Source: Hydrogenophilales bacterium
GTDB lineage: Bacteria > Pseudomonadota > Gammaproteobacteria > Burkholderiales > Thiobacillaceae
Assembly: GCA_016719465.1 (NCBI GenBank)
Contig: JADJYY010000004.1
Coordinates: forward strand, 1-64,000
Length of the DNA: 64,000 bases
Reading direction: 5' to 3'
Shown here one piece after another: positions 56,720 to 64,000 of the stretch. The translations under genes and the position numbers were made by a program. Positions within the stretch are counted from its first letter, which is position 1. Each line of letters begins with the position of its first letter. The notes under the pieces were generated by a model, which was not told the origin of the DNA, did no database searches, and saw only the letters and a program-made list of their open reading frames with translations.

Positions 56720-57649
56720 CTATTTCGCGGGTTCAGCTGGCTTCATGAACATCTGCATGAAGGTGGCCGGATCCAGCGGCGCGCCCATGGGGGCGGGAGC
56801 CATGGCCGCCGGCTGGGCCTGGGCGGGCGCCGGAGCGGGTGTGGCGGCCTTGGCCTGGGCGGGTGCCTGGACTGCCTGTGGCGGGAAGGGGAAGAAGGGC
56901 AACCCGCCCTGGGGCGTCGATGCCGGCTGGGGAGCGGCGGGCGCCGGTGACGATGTCCAGGGCGTCTGGGGGGCCATGGCGGGCTGGGGGCCGGCGGGCA
57001 TCGGATAGGAGAAGAAGGCGGGCGCCTGTTGCTGGGGCATGGGCACGAAGCCCGCCAGGCCACCTTGCTGCTGCGGCGCCGAGAAGGGCAGGGTGGGCAT
57101 CGATGGCATGGAGGGCGAGAAGGCCGGCGGCGAGAACGGATTGGGCATGCCGCGCTGGAGGTAGGGATTGCCCGCGAACGGCCCGCCCGCGTAAGGGTTG
57201 GTCATCTGGTTGAGATGCTGGTAGGACATCATGTTGGGGGTCACCTGCATGGCCGGATACATGGCGTTGCCCATGCCGCCGCCCAGGGGATTCAACAAGC
57301 CCAGCCCGAGGGGCGCGACCGCGGCGCCAAGGCCAAGGGGACTACCCAGGCCGAATGGGCTGCCGATCCCAAGCGGGTTGCCGATCCCGAGCGGATTGCC
57401 ATAGCCGAATGGTGTAGCCCCCCCATAGCCGAAAGGTGTCGACCCGTAGCCGAAAGGCGTGGGGGCGAAGGGGTTGGAGTTGAAGGGGTTGGAAGCGAAC
57501 GGGTTGTTGGAGGCAAAGGGATTGGGCGCGAAGGGATTGCTCGCGCCGAAAGGCGTCAGCCCCCCCATCGGATTCAGCATATTTTCGAAACCGGCCGCCT
57601 GGGTGGTTCCAGCCAGACCGACGAGCAACAGGGAAGCGAGGCGCTGCAT
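56720..57649 (-). CDS. Exported low-complexity protein with Asn-Pro-Phe repeats (function unknown)
   Basis: 309 residues from the ATG at 57649, giving the signal peptide MQRLASLLLVGLAGTTQAAG. The mature protein starts with about fifteen degenerate NPF/TPFGYG/NPLGIG units (residues ~30-125), then a Gly/Pro/Met/Gln-rich middle (QHLNQMTNPYAGGPFAG) and a Pro/Ala/Gln-rich end (TPAPAPAQAQPA) closing with PATFMQMFMKPAEPA. No Cys. Such Gly/Pro/Tyr-rich exported repeats recall sulfur-globule coat proteins, but this is only resemblance in composition. It is 71 bases downstream of a DUF302-like gene and may form an operon with it and the rhodanese gene. Confidence 0.75.
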   Translation of the reverse strand: MQRLASLLLVGLAGTTQAAGFENMLNPMGGLTPFGASNPFAPNPFASNNPFASNPFNSNPFAPTPFGYGSTPFGYGGATPFGYGNPLGIGNPLGIGSPFGLGSPLGLGAAVAPLGLGLLNPLGGGMGNAMYPAMQVTPNMMSYQHLNQMTNPYAGGPFAGNPYLQRGMPNPFSPPAFSPSMPSMPTLPFSAPQQQGGLAGFVPMPQQQAPAFFSYPMPAGPQPAMAPQTPWTSSPAPAAPQPASTPQGGLPFFPFPPQAVQAPAQAKAATPAPAPAQAQPAAMAPAPMGAPLDPATFMQMFMKPAEPAK

Positions 57650-57720
57650 GGTGTTCTCCTGCGTGGTTGCGGGACTTGCGAAAACCCACGCCCCGGCCAG
57701 GCCGGGGCGCACGCGCTAGG

Positions 57721-58413
57721 TTACAGATCGCCGGCGGCGGCGGCGCGCATGATCACGTCCATCTTGTCGCGGATGTCCTTGGCGTAGATCATCAACTGGT
57801 CGGGCGCGCCCATCTTGCCGGAGATGGAATCCAGCCAGGACGTGTTCCAGTCCAGGGTCAGCACCCACAGGTTCTTGTCCGCGTCCTCCATGATGGCGAT
57901 GCGGCAGGGCAGATAGACGATGGATTCCGGGGCGTACTTGAGGATCTCTCGGCCGGCGGCGATGTCGCAATAATGGTAGACCTCCATGCGTGGCGCGTTC
58001 ATGTCGCCGAGCACGACCTGGATGTCCTTCCACATGGGGCTTTCGCCCACCTTCTTGAAGTTGAGCTGGTTGGCGCGCAGTTCCATGGACTGCTTGACGT
58101 CCTCGAAGCTGAGACCCGGCTTGGCCTTGTACTTGATGGCCATGAGGTTCATCACATCCTTCACGTCCATGCGCGTGAGGCTGCCCATCATGGGCATCAT
58201 CTGCTTCATCAGCTTATCTTTTTCCTCCGGCGGGATGGTGCGGGACATTTCATAGGGCCGGGTGCCGCGACCACCGGGGGAGACCGGCAACACCATCGGG
58301 CCGGCGGAGATCGGCACGTTGGTCAGGTAGGGGTTGGCGGCGGGGGCAGCCTGCTGGGCCAGGGTAGGCACGGCGAACGAGAGAGCCAGGGCGGCGACGA
58401 GCGTGCGATTCAT
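57721..58413 (-). CDS. Exported DUF302-like protein
   Basis: 230 residues with a signal peptide (MNRTLVAALALSFAVPTLAQ). After a Met/Pro-rich linker (MKQMMPMMGSLTRMDVKD), the C-terminal part LSFEDVKQSMELRANQLNFK, VYHYCDIAAGREILKYAPES, YLPCRIAIMED and the end region match the DUF302 fold. Two Cys (YHYC and YLPC) lie close in the fold. Periplasmic. It is located between the NPF-repeat protein and the rhodanese-like protein, suggesting a joint periplasmic task; function not established. Confidence 0.82.
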   Translation of the reverse strand: MNRTLVAALALSFAVPTLAQQAAPAANPYLTNVPISAGPMVLPVSPGGRGTRPYEMSRTIPPEEKDKLMKQMMPMMGSLTRMDVKDVMNLMAIKYKAKPGLSFEDVKQSMELRANQLNFKKVGESPMWKDIQVVLGDMNAPRMEVYHYCDIAAGREILKYAPESIVYLPCRIAIMEDADKNLWVLTLDWNTSWLDSISGKMGAPDQLMIYAKDIRDKMDVIMRAAAAGDL

Positions 58414-58459
58414 TTGGGGCTTCCTTCCTAGAAAGAACGGCGATGGGCCGAATAAACGG

Positions 58460-59113
58460 CTAATTGGGCGGAACGGTGGTCAGTCCCAGCATTTTCCAGT
58501 CCTGCATGCCGCCACGATACCACTTGAGTTTGTGTGCCGGGTAACCCAGCGCCAGCAATTGCTTGATATTGGTGGGGGATTGCCCGCACCAGGGTCCGTT
58601 GCAGTACAGCACCAGGGTCTTGGCGTTCTCGAAATTCCACAATCCGCCCTGGCGCGCGGCGCCGAAGCGGAACACCAGGGTCTCGGCGATCTTCTCCGCG
58701 TCGGTATGGGCGGGGTGGAGTTCCTGCCAGGGCAACTGCGTGGCGCCGGGGATGAGGCCGGAACGCAGGGGCCAATCCCCGTCGCGGGAATCGATCACCA
58801 GCACGCCGGCGCCCCGGCCCGCTTTGCCGATGTACTCGATCAGTTCGAGTTCGCCGATGGTCTCGATGCCGGGCCCCAGGTTCATGGGTTGCACGCAGAA
58901 CGGGGGGCAAGGGCGGGAAGTCAGGGAGTAATCCGGGTCGAGCATGTTTTCCGTATCCGGATTGCGCTCGATCAGGACTTTCCTGCCCAGATGCGTGACC
59001 TCCACGGCCTTGACGTCATGGGTGATGTTGACGCTGTTATCGGCGGCGCTTGCCAGGCTTGCGCCCCACGCCACCATCAGGAATTCCAGGGTCAGCCGAA
59101 GAGTCTTGCGCAT
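58460..59113 (-). CDS. Exported rhodanese-like protein
   Basis: 217 residues from the ATG at 59113, with AGGAGAGG eight bases before it; earlier in-frame starts are shadows. Signal peptide MRKTLRLTLEFLMVAWGASL. Residues ~75-215 are a rhodanese domain: VLVIDSRDGDWPLRSGLIPG, then the active loop VLYCNGPWCGQSPTNIK with the nucleophile Cys, and WYRGGMQDWKMLGL. A CPPFC pair sits before the domain. Periplasmic sulfur or redox role is likely. It resembles the rhodanese half of the 50931-52109 protein. Confidence 0.88.
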   Translation of the reverse strand: MRKTLRLTLEFLMVAWGASLASAADNSVNITHDVKAVEVTHLGRKVLIERNPDTENMLDPDYSLTSRPCPPFCVQPMNLGPGIETIGELELIEYIGKAGRGAGVLVIDSRDGDWPLRSGLIPGATQLPWQELHPAHTDAEKIAETLVFRFGAARQGGLWNFENAKTLVLYCNGPWCGQSPTNIKQLLALGYPAHKLKWYRGGMQDWKMLGLTTVPPN

Positions 59114-59195
59114 TCCCTCTCCTTGTCGTCCAGGTTCGGATGGGGCGGCCATTGTGGGGGCCTCGGATGCAACGGGCAAGGGTCGAAGAAACCGA

Positions 59196-59765
59196 TCAGT
59201 CGATGTATTCGAACACCTTGACCACCTTGGACACGCCGCCGGTCCTGGCCGCGATCTCGGCGGCGGCATTGCCCTCCTCGCGCTTGACCAGGCCCATCAG
59301 GAAAACGGTGCGCGCCTCGGTGACCACCTTGATGTGGTTGGCGCTGAAGCGCTTGTCATCCAGGAAGCGGGTCTTCACCTTGGCGGTGATGTAGCCGTCG
59401 TTGCTGCGCGCCGTGAACCCGCTGTCCTCGCCGATGATCACTTCGTTTTGGACATCGCCGACGTTCGGCGTGGCCCGGACGAGTTCCTCCACCTTGGCTC
59501 GGGTGGCGGCGTCCGGGGTCTCGCCGGTGAGCAGGACGCGGCGGTTGAAGCTGGTGGCGTTGACATGGGTCTTTTCGCCAAAGTTCTCGCGTATGCGGCT
59601 AGCCGCCTTGAGCTCGATCTCCTGGTCCACAAGGTAGGTGCCGGAGGAGCGGCGGTCGTCGGCCATGACGGCGCCGGCGCCCACGCCAGCCACCACCAGG
59701 GGAGCGCAACCGGTCAGGGGCGTGAGCGACAGGGCGAGCAATGACGCGAGGATGAGTTTTTTCAT
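59196..59765 (-). CDS. dolP: BON-domain outer-membrane lipoprotein DolP (YraP)
   Basis: 189 residues. Lipobox LTGC gives Cys20, followed by two BON domains (from about DQEIELKAASRIRENF and NDGYITAKVKTRFLDDKRF). It maintains outer-membrane integrity by binding anionic phospholipids. Its place after diaA matches the yraN-diaA-yraP order known in proteobacteria. Confidence 0.93.
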   Translation of the reverse strand: MKKLILASLLALSLTPLTGCAPLVVAGVGAGAVMADDRRSSGTYLVDQEIELKAASRIRENFGEKTHVNATSFNRRVLLTGETPDAATRAKVEELVRATPNVGDVQNEVIIGEDSGFTARSNDGYITAKVKTRFLDDKRFSANHIKVVTEARTVFLMGLVKREEGNAAAEIAARTGGVSKVVKVFEYID

Positions 59766-59768
59766 GAT

Positions 59769-60347
59769 TCAGGCTCCAAGGAGAAAATAGTCGATGCCAT
59801 CGCACAGGCAGTGCACGGCGACGAGGGTAATTTCGTGGATGCGTGGGGCGGATTCCGCCGGCAGGCAAATCAGCACATCATTCTCGGAAAGGATCTCGGC
59901 CACCATGCCACCGTCACCGCCGGCCAGGGCCACCACGCGCATGTCCCGATCCTGGGCGGCGCGGATCGCCTCAACCACGGCGCGGGCCTGACCGTAAGCG
60001 GAAAACGCCACCAGTATATCGCCCGGATGACCCAGGGCCGAAACCTGGCGGGCGAAACCGAGGGCCGGATCGGCGTCATCCACCATGGCGGCGCCATCGC
60101 CCCGCAAGGCGACGCAGGCCAGGCCCGGCCGATCCTTTTCCAGGCGGTCGGCCAGGATGGCCGCCAGATGCTGGCCGGCCAGGCCGGACGGGCCGACACC
60201 GCAGGCCAGTATCTTGCCCTCCGCCAACAGGCAATCCGTCATGGCCCTGGCGGCGACGCCGAGGGGCTCGGTCAGGGTATCCGAGGCGTCCGCCAGAATC
60301 TGGATGCTGGCCTGGAACTGATCGTGGATGCGCTGGGTGAGGGGCAT
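59769..60347 (-). CDS. diaA: SIS-domain protein DiaA (replication initiator-associating)
   Basis: 192 residues with the sugar-isomerase fold: DQFQASIQILADASDTLTEP, KILACGVGPSGLAGQHLAAI, ILVAFSAYGQARAVVEAIRA and ICLPAESAPRIHEITLVAVH. The GVGPSG loop is near the phosphosugar site of GmhA relatives, but with the yraN and dolP neighbours DiaA is the better name. DiaA tetramers bind DnaA and assist replication initiation. It ends four bases before dolP. Confidence 0.88.
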   Translation of the reverse strand: MPLTQRIHDQFQASIQILADASDTLTEPLGVAARAMTDCLLAEGKILACGVGPSGLAGQHLAAILADRLEKDRPGLACVALRGDGAAMVDDADPALGFARQVSALGHPGDILVAFSAYGQARAVVEAIRAAQDRDMRVVALAGGDGGMVAEILSENDVLICLPAESAPRIHEITLVAVHCLCDGIDYFLLGA

Positions 60348-60415
60348 GCGGGGTGAAGGGTGAAGGGTGAAGGGCGATTATAACTGTCGGCTCCGGGCTT
60401 ACCGGGAGGCGGGTG

Positions 60416-60763
60416 TCAGGCGTCGAAGGCGCTCTTGATCCAGTCCATGCGGTCTCCGTCCAGCAGGAGGGCATCGAAGCGGCACGGGACGTCCAGACCA
60501 TGGCGCGCCAGGTAGTGGCGGGCGGCCAGGATGATGCGGGCCTGCTTGCGCGCGGTGATGCTTTCCGCCGCGCCGCCGAATCTCGACGCGGCCCGCGCCC
60601 GCACTTCCACGAACACCAGCACGGGACCGTCGCGCATCACCAGATCGATCTCCCCACCCCGGCAACGATAGTTCCTCGCCACCATGACCAGGCCGCGTTG
60701 GACCAGATGCGCGGCCGCCCGCCGCTCGGCCTCGGCGCCGATGGATCGAGCCGTCTCGCCCAT
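60416..60763 (-). CDS. YraN family protein (UPF0102, nuclease-like fold)
   Basis: 115 residues, usual length. GAEAERRAAAHLVQRGLVMV, RCRGGEIDLVMRDGPVLVFV (Glu-Ile-Asp and the following Val-Glu-Val) and the Lys motif KQARIILAARHYLA are those of the restriction-endonuclease-like family. Function not firmly known. It is divergent from rsmI with about 50 bases between. Confidence 0.92.
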   Translation of the reverse strand: MGETARSIGAEAERRAAAHLVQRGLVMVARNYRCRGGEIDLVMRDGPVLVFVEVRARAASRFGGAAESITARKQARIILAARHYLARHGLDVPCRFDALLLDGDRMDWIKSAFDA

Positions 60764-60813
60764 GGTTGCCCCCCGTTTCGTTAAACTGCCGGCAGGTTAA
60801 CCGCCAACAGCCC

Positions 60814-61674
60814 ATGCTCGACACCCCCCAGCCGGCCCGCGCCGGCACCCTCTATATCGTCGCCACCCCCATCGGCAACCTGCGCGACCTGAGCCTGCGC
60901 GCCCTGGACATTCTCAAATCCGTCGACCTGATCGCGGCGGAGGATACCCGCACCAGCCAGGGCCTGCTCGCCGCCCATGGCATCCATGCCCGCCTGGTCG
61001 CCCTGCACGAACACAACGAGGCCGCCGTTGCCGCCCGCATCGTGGCGGACCTGCGGGCCGGAAAAAGCGCGGCCTACATCTCCGATGCCGGCACCCCGGG
61101 GATTTCCGACCCTGGCGCGAAGCTGGTCGGCGCCGCGCGCGCCGGGCAGGTGCCCATCGTGCCGATCCCCGGCGCCAGCGCCGTCGCCGCCGCCCTGTCG
61201 GTTTCCGGCCTGGACGGGCCCTGGCTGTTCGTCGGCTTCCTGCCGGCCAGGGCTTCCGCCCGCCGCAAGGCCCTGGACGATCTGCGCCCCTTGCCCTGTG
61301 CCCTGGTGTTCTACGAGGCCCCCCATCGCATCGAGGAATGCGTCGCCGACCTGCTGGCCCGCCTCGGCGGCGAGCGGCGCCTGCTGATCGCCCGCGAACT
61401 CACCAAACGCTTCGAGCAGATCCACCAATGCACCCTGGCCGACGCCCCCGCCTGGCTGGCGGCGGACGATGACCATCGGCGCGGCGAATTCGTCCTGGTG
61501 GTCTCCGCGCCGGCCGCCGTCGAATCCGACGATGAGCGCGAAGCGCGCCAGGTCCTGGAAATCCTGCTGGAGGAACTGCCGGTCAGGCAGGCGGCCCAAC
61601 TCGCCGCCCGCATCACCGGCGGCCGCAAGAACACCCTGTACGATCTCGCACTGAACATGAAGCAAGAACCTTGA
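60814..61674 (+). CDS. rsmI: 16S rRNA 2'-O-ribose C1402 methyltransferase
   Basis: 286 residues from the ATG at 60814; a TTG at 60766 would add 16 atypical residues. TLYIVATPIGNLRDLSLRAL, AAEDTRTSQGL, SDAGTPGISDPGAKLVGAAR, PIPGASAVAAAL and FVGFLPAR are the tetrapyrrole-methylase-fold motifs binding SAM; FYEAPHRIEECVADL is the RNA-side block. It methylates the decoding centre of 16S rRNA. The TGA stop is followed by pyrC after two bases. Confidence 0.95.
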   Translation: MLDTPQPARAGTLYIVATPIGNLRDLSLRALDILKSVDLIAAEDTRTSQGLLAAHGIHARLVALHEHNEAAVAARIVADLRAGKSAAYISDAGTPGISDPGAKLVGAARAGQVPIVPIPGASAVAAALSVSGLDGPWLFVGFLPARASARRKALDDLRPLPCALVFYEAPHRIEECVADLLARLGGERRLLIARELTKRFEQIHQCTLADAPAWLAADDDHRRGEFVLVVSAPAAVESDDEREARQVLEILLEELPVRQAAQLAARITGGRKNTLYDLALNMKQEP

Positions 61675-61676
61675 CC

Positions 61677-62699
61677 ATGGACCGCCTCACCCTCATCCGA
61701 CCCGACGACTGGCACCTGCATCTGCGCGACGGCGACATGCTGGCCGCCGTGTTGCCGGACACGGCCCGCCGCTTTGCCCGGGCCATCGTCATGCCCAACC
61801 TGAAGCCGCCGGTGCGCGCGGTGGCGGACGCCGCCGCCTATCGGGCGCGCATCCTGGCCGCCCTGCCGGCCGGCATGCGCTTCGACCCCCTGATGACGCT
61901 TTATCTCACCGACAACACGGACCCCGGGGAAATCGCCAAGGCCAGGGCCAGTGGCTTCGTCCAGGCGGTGAAGTACTACCCCGCCGGCGCCACCACCAAC
62001 TCGGATTCCGGCGTGACCGACATCCGCAAGGTGGATGCCGTGCTGGAAGCCATGCAGGAGGCCGGTCTGCCCCTGCTGCTGCACGGCGAGGCGACCGATC
62101 CGGAGGTGGACGTGTTCGACCGGGAAGCGGTGTTCATCGACCGCATCCTCGCCCCCCTGCTGCAACGGCTGCCGCGTCTGAAGGTGGTGCTGGAACACAT
62201 CACCACGCGCCAGGCGGCGGAATTCGTGGCGGCGGCGCCGGCCAACGTGGCGGCCACGGTCACCGCCCACCACCTGCTCTACAACCGCAACGCCATGTTC
62301 CAGGGCGGCATGCGGCCCCACTACTACTGCTTGCCGGTGCTGAAGCGGGAAATCCACCGCCGCGCCCTGGTGGAAGTGGCTACCGGCGGCAATCCCAAGT
62401 TTTTCCTGGGCACCGACAGCGCGCCCCACGCCAAAGCCGCCAAGGAGTCCGCCTGCGGCTGCGCCGGCATCTATACCGCCCATGCCGCCCTGGAGTTGTA
62501 TGCGGAAGCCTTCGAGGCGGCCGGCGCGTTGGACAAACTGGAAGCCTTCGCCAGTTTCCACGGACCCGATTTCTACGGCCTGCCGCGCAACCGGGAAACC
62601 GTCAGTCTCATTCGGGAAAGCACGCCGGTCGCCGCCGACCATCCCTCGGGCGTGGTCCCCCTCAGGGCGGGAGAAAACCTGGCCTGGCGCCTGGCCTGA
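61677..62699 (+). CDS. pyrC: Dihydroorotase
   Basis: 340 residues. DDWHLHLRDGDML holds the metal His pair; VKYYPAGATTNSDSGV carries the lysine that becomes carbamylated; LLHGEATD and VLEHIT give more metal ligands, and FFLGTDSAPH the catalytic Asp. Class II enzyme that closes carbamoyl-aspartate to dihydroorotate in pyrimidine synthesis. A TTG start six bases earlier is possible. It ends one base before the convergent dioxygenase stop. Confidence 0.95.
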   Translation: MDRLTLIRPDDWHLHLRDGDMLAAVLPDTARRFARAIVMPNLKPPVRAVADAAAYRARILAALPAGMRFDPLMTLYLTDNTDPGEIAKARASGFVQAVKYYPAGATTNSDSGVTDIRKVDAVLEAMQEAGLPLLLHGEATDPEVDVFDREAVFIDRILAPLLQRLPRLKVVLEHITTRQAAEFVAAAPANVAATVTAHHLLYNRNAMFQGGMRPHYYCLPVLKREIHRRALVEVATGGNPKFFLGTDSAPHAKAAKESACGCAGIYTAHAALELYAEAFEAAGALDKLEAFASFHGPDFYGLPRNRETVSLIRESTPVAADHPSGVVPLRAGENLAWRLA

Positions 62700-63485
62700 T
62701 CAACCCATCCGGCAGCAGAGCATGCCGATGGAGCCGTATTCGACGCGGTCGTTGAACAGCCGGATGTCCTCGCCCTCGCGCCGCTGGGCCGCGATGTAAA
62801 GCAGGGGCAGGTAATGCTCCGGCGTGGGTATGGCGAGCCGGGCATCCTCATCCGGGTTCTCTTCCGACACGAAATCCACCAGGGCATCCAGATCCGCGGC
62901 CACCAGGGCCTCGCGGACCCTGGCGCTGAAGCGCGCGGCCCAGTCGAGAGCGCATTCCGGGTGCGCCAGATCCATGCGCCGCAGGTTGTGCACCACGTTG
63001 CCGCTACCGAGCAGGAGCACGCCTTCATCCCGCAACGGCCCCAGATGTCTGGCCAGTTCGGCATGCCAGGCCGGCGGACGGGTGCTGTCCAGGCTCAGAT
63101 GCACCACCGGAATATCGGCGCCGGGATAGAGATGGGCCAGCACCGACCAGGTACCGTGGTCCAGCCCCCATTCCAGGTCCGAGGCCACCGGCAAGGGCGC
63201 CAGCAGGGCCTGGACGCGCTCGGCAAGGGCGGGGTCGCCCGGCGCCGGGTAACGGAATTCGAATAGCTCCCGGGGAAACCCGCGGAAGTCGTGCAAGGTG
63301 GCCGGCCGGTCCATGGCCGTGACCGCCAGGCCGGGGATGGACCAGTGGGCGGAGATGGCCAGGATCGCCTCGGGCCTGGGCAGATCGGCCGCGATCCGTC
63401 GCCAGGCATTGCTGTTGACGTTGCGCTCCAGCGTGTTCATCGGCGTGCCGTGGCCGACGAACAAGGCGGGCATGGGGCTGGGCAT
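62700..63485 (-). CDS. DODA-type (4,5-DOPA) extradiol ring-opening dioxygenase, YgiD-like
   Basis: 261 residues from the ATG at 63485 (a second at 63473 is possible). MPALFVGHGTPMNTLER, ILAISAHWSIPGLAVTA, GLDHGTWSVLAHLYPGADIP, LGSGNVVHNLRRMD and IPTPEHYLPLLYI hold the metal-binding His residues of the family. It opens catechol-type rings such as DOPA using Zn or Fe; physiological substrate not known. It follows the DUF1631-like gene by about 16 bases. Confidence 0.92.
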   Translation of the reverse strand: MPSPMPALFVGHGTPMNTLERNVNSNAWRRIAADLPRPEAILAISAHWSIPGLAVTAMDRPATLHDFRGFPRELFEFRYPAPGDPALAERVQALLAPLPVASDLEWGLDHGTWSVLAHLYPGADIPVVHLSLDSTRPPAWHAELARHLGPLRDEGVLLLGSGNVVHNLRRMDLAHPECALDWAARFSARVREALVAADLDALVDFVSEENPDEDARLAIPTPEHYLPLLYIAAQRREGEDIRLFNDRVEYGSIGMLCCRMG

Positions 63486-63501
63486 GGTGGCTGCGGATGG
63501 A

Positions 63502-64000
63502 CTAGGACACCTTTTGCTGGAGGCGTTCCAGCAGGCTGTTGACGGCCCGCTCCATGAGGGGAACGTTATCGATGACCCTGGCCTGGCCTTCGCGGAACTT
63601 GGCGGCCAGGCCCTCGCCATTGATGGAGATGGCGCGCTGGCCCAGACGGTTGGTGAACAGGTAGATGCCCTTCAGGGGGCTGACCCAGGCCAGTTTCGCC
63701 CGGGCGGAGCCGCCATCCTCCAGTTGGTATTCGATCCAGGTGCCCCGCTTGAGTTGCTGGACCCGGGACTCGTGTTCGTCCTTCTCCTCGACTTCGCCGC
63801 TTCGCGCCAGCCAGCCCACATCGCCGATGACGATCTCCTCCACCATGGGCCGGTCTTCCGGCTCCGCCATGATTTCCCGCATCAGTTCGGGGTCGACCTC
63901 CACCACCTCGGTCAGGACGGGAATCTCGACAAAGTCCAGCCCCCCCTCGTCCACCCCCGCGATGGAGGCGGGCGCGGGAATGGGCGCCGGTTCCGGCGGC
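63502..64000 (-). CDS. DUF1631-like protein, C-terminal part (5' end beyond window)
   Basis: An open frame continues without a stop to the right edge; only the last ~165 residues are seen. Acidic linker (VEVDPELMREIMAEPEDRPM), then a beta-rich PilZ-like end (KRGTWIEYQLEDGGSARAKL, WVSPLKGIYLFTNRLGQRAI) and a terminal helix MERAVNSLLERLQQ. This ending fits the large DUF1631 proteins of betaproteobacteria, some linked to cyclic-di-GMP signalling. An apparent internal start at 63954 is not taken as real. Assignment is moderate as the bulk is missing. Confidence 0.65.
   Translation of the reverse strand, partial: PPEPAPIPAPASIAGVDEGGLDFVEIPVLTEVVEVDPELMREIMAEPEDRPMVEEIVIGDVGWLARSGEVEEKDEHESRVQQLKRGTWIEYQLEDGGSARAKLAWVSPLKGIYLFTNRLGQRAISINGEGLAAKFREGQARVIDNVPLMERAVNSLLERLQQKVS

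Overview
The window is GC-rich, densely packed bacterial DNA that reads as a betaproteobacterium, most likely close to the Rhodocyclales. The grounds are the full exosortase A (XrtA/EpsH) exopolysaccharide gene set with glycosyltransferases of the kind first described in Dechloromonas-type bacteria, a Pil-Chp twitching chemosensory operon beside rubredoxin-thiD-thiE-hemL, a dsrS-like gene, and an rsmI-yraN-diaA-dolP cluster. No tRNA, rRNA, CRISPR array or intact insertion sequence was seen. The species assignment is inference.

Region 1 (1-39059, almost all minus strand) is one very large exopolysaccharide locus, read from right to left. It opens with a Wza-like export lipoprotein, a Wzz-like chain-length regulator, a tyrosine autokinase, an outer-membrane beta-barrel protein, an ExeA-type ATPase, UDP-GlcNAc 2-epimerase, a polysaccharide deacetylase, a FemAB-like protein, three XrtA-associated glycosyltransferases, exosortase A with a fused EpsI domain, and an asparagine-synthase-like amidotransferase. 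This is the conserved XrtA core (about 22357-38371). It continues with a further glycosyltransferase, a CapK/PaaK-like adenylate-forming enzyme, an alpha/alpha-barrel protein, a formyltransferase-like protein and an O-antigen-ligase-like membrane protein, with REP-like and palindromic repeats between them.

Below about 15.6 kb the locus changes character: one Wzm-type ABC permease, two closely similar Wzt-type ATPases with different carbohydrate-binding tails, and between the two ATPases an AT-richer cassette of sulfotransferases (two intact, one broken), a VioA-like sugar aminotransferase, a GNAT/PLP-enzyme fusion, an ATP-grasp ligase and a glycosyltransferase. Four more glycosyltransferases follow, the last cut by the window edge. 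The inferred product is a variable, amino-sugar-containing, possibly sulfated and amino-acid-decorated surface glycan.

Region 2 (39234-42123, plus strand) holds mlaA, greB, a NarL-type response regulator and uppP. Region 3 (42142-50911, minus) is pilG-pilH-pilI-pilJ-chpA; chpA carries a one-base frameshift. Region 4 (50931-56255) has a periplasmic binding-protein/rhodanese fusion, rubredoxin, thiD, thiE, hemL (also with a one-base frameshift) and a dsrS-like gene. Region 5 (56335-59113, minus) is a small set of exported proteins: a low-complexity Asn-Pro-Phe repeat protein, a DUF302-like protein and a rhodanese-like protein. It is a candidate uncharacterised sulfur-related locus. Region 6 (59196-64000) is dolP, diaA, yraN, rsmI, pyrC, a DODA-type dioxygenase and the end of a DUF1631-like gene.

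Single-base frameshifts in otherwise well-preserved genes (chpA, hemL, possibly the formyltransferase) and a 35-base poly-T tract inside a broken sulfotransferase raise the question of local consensus errors. They should be resolved before those genes are called dead.
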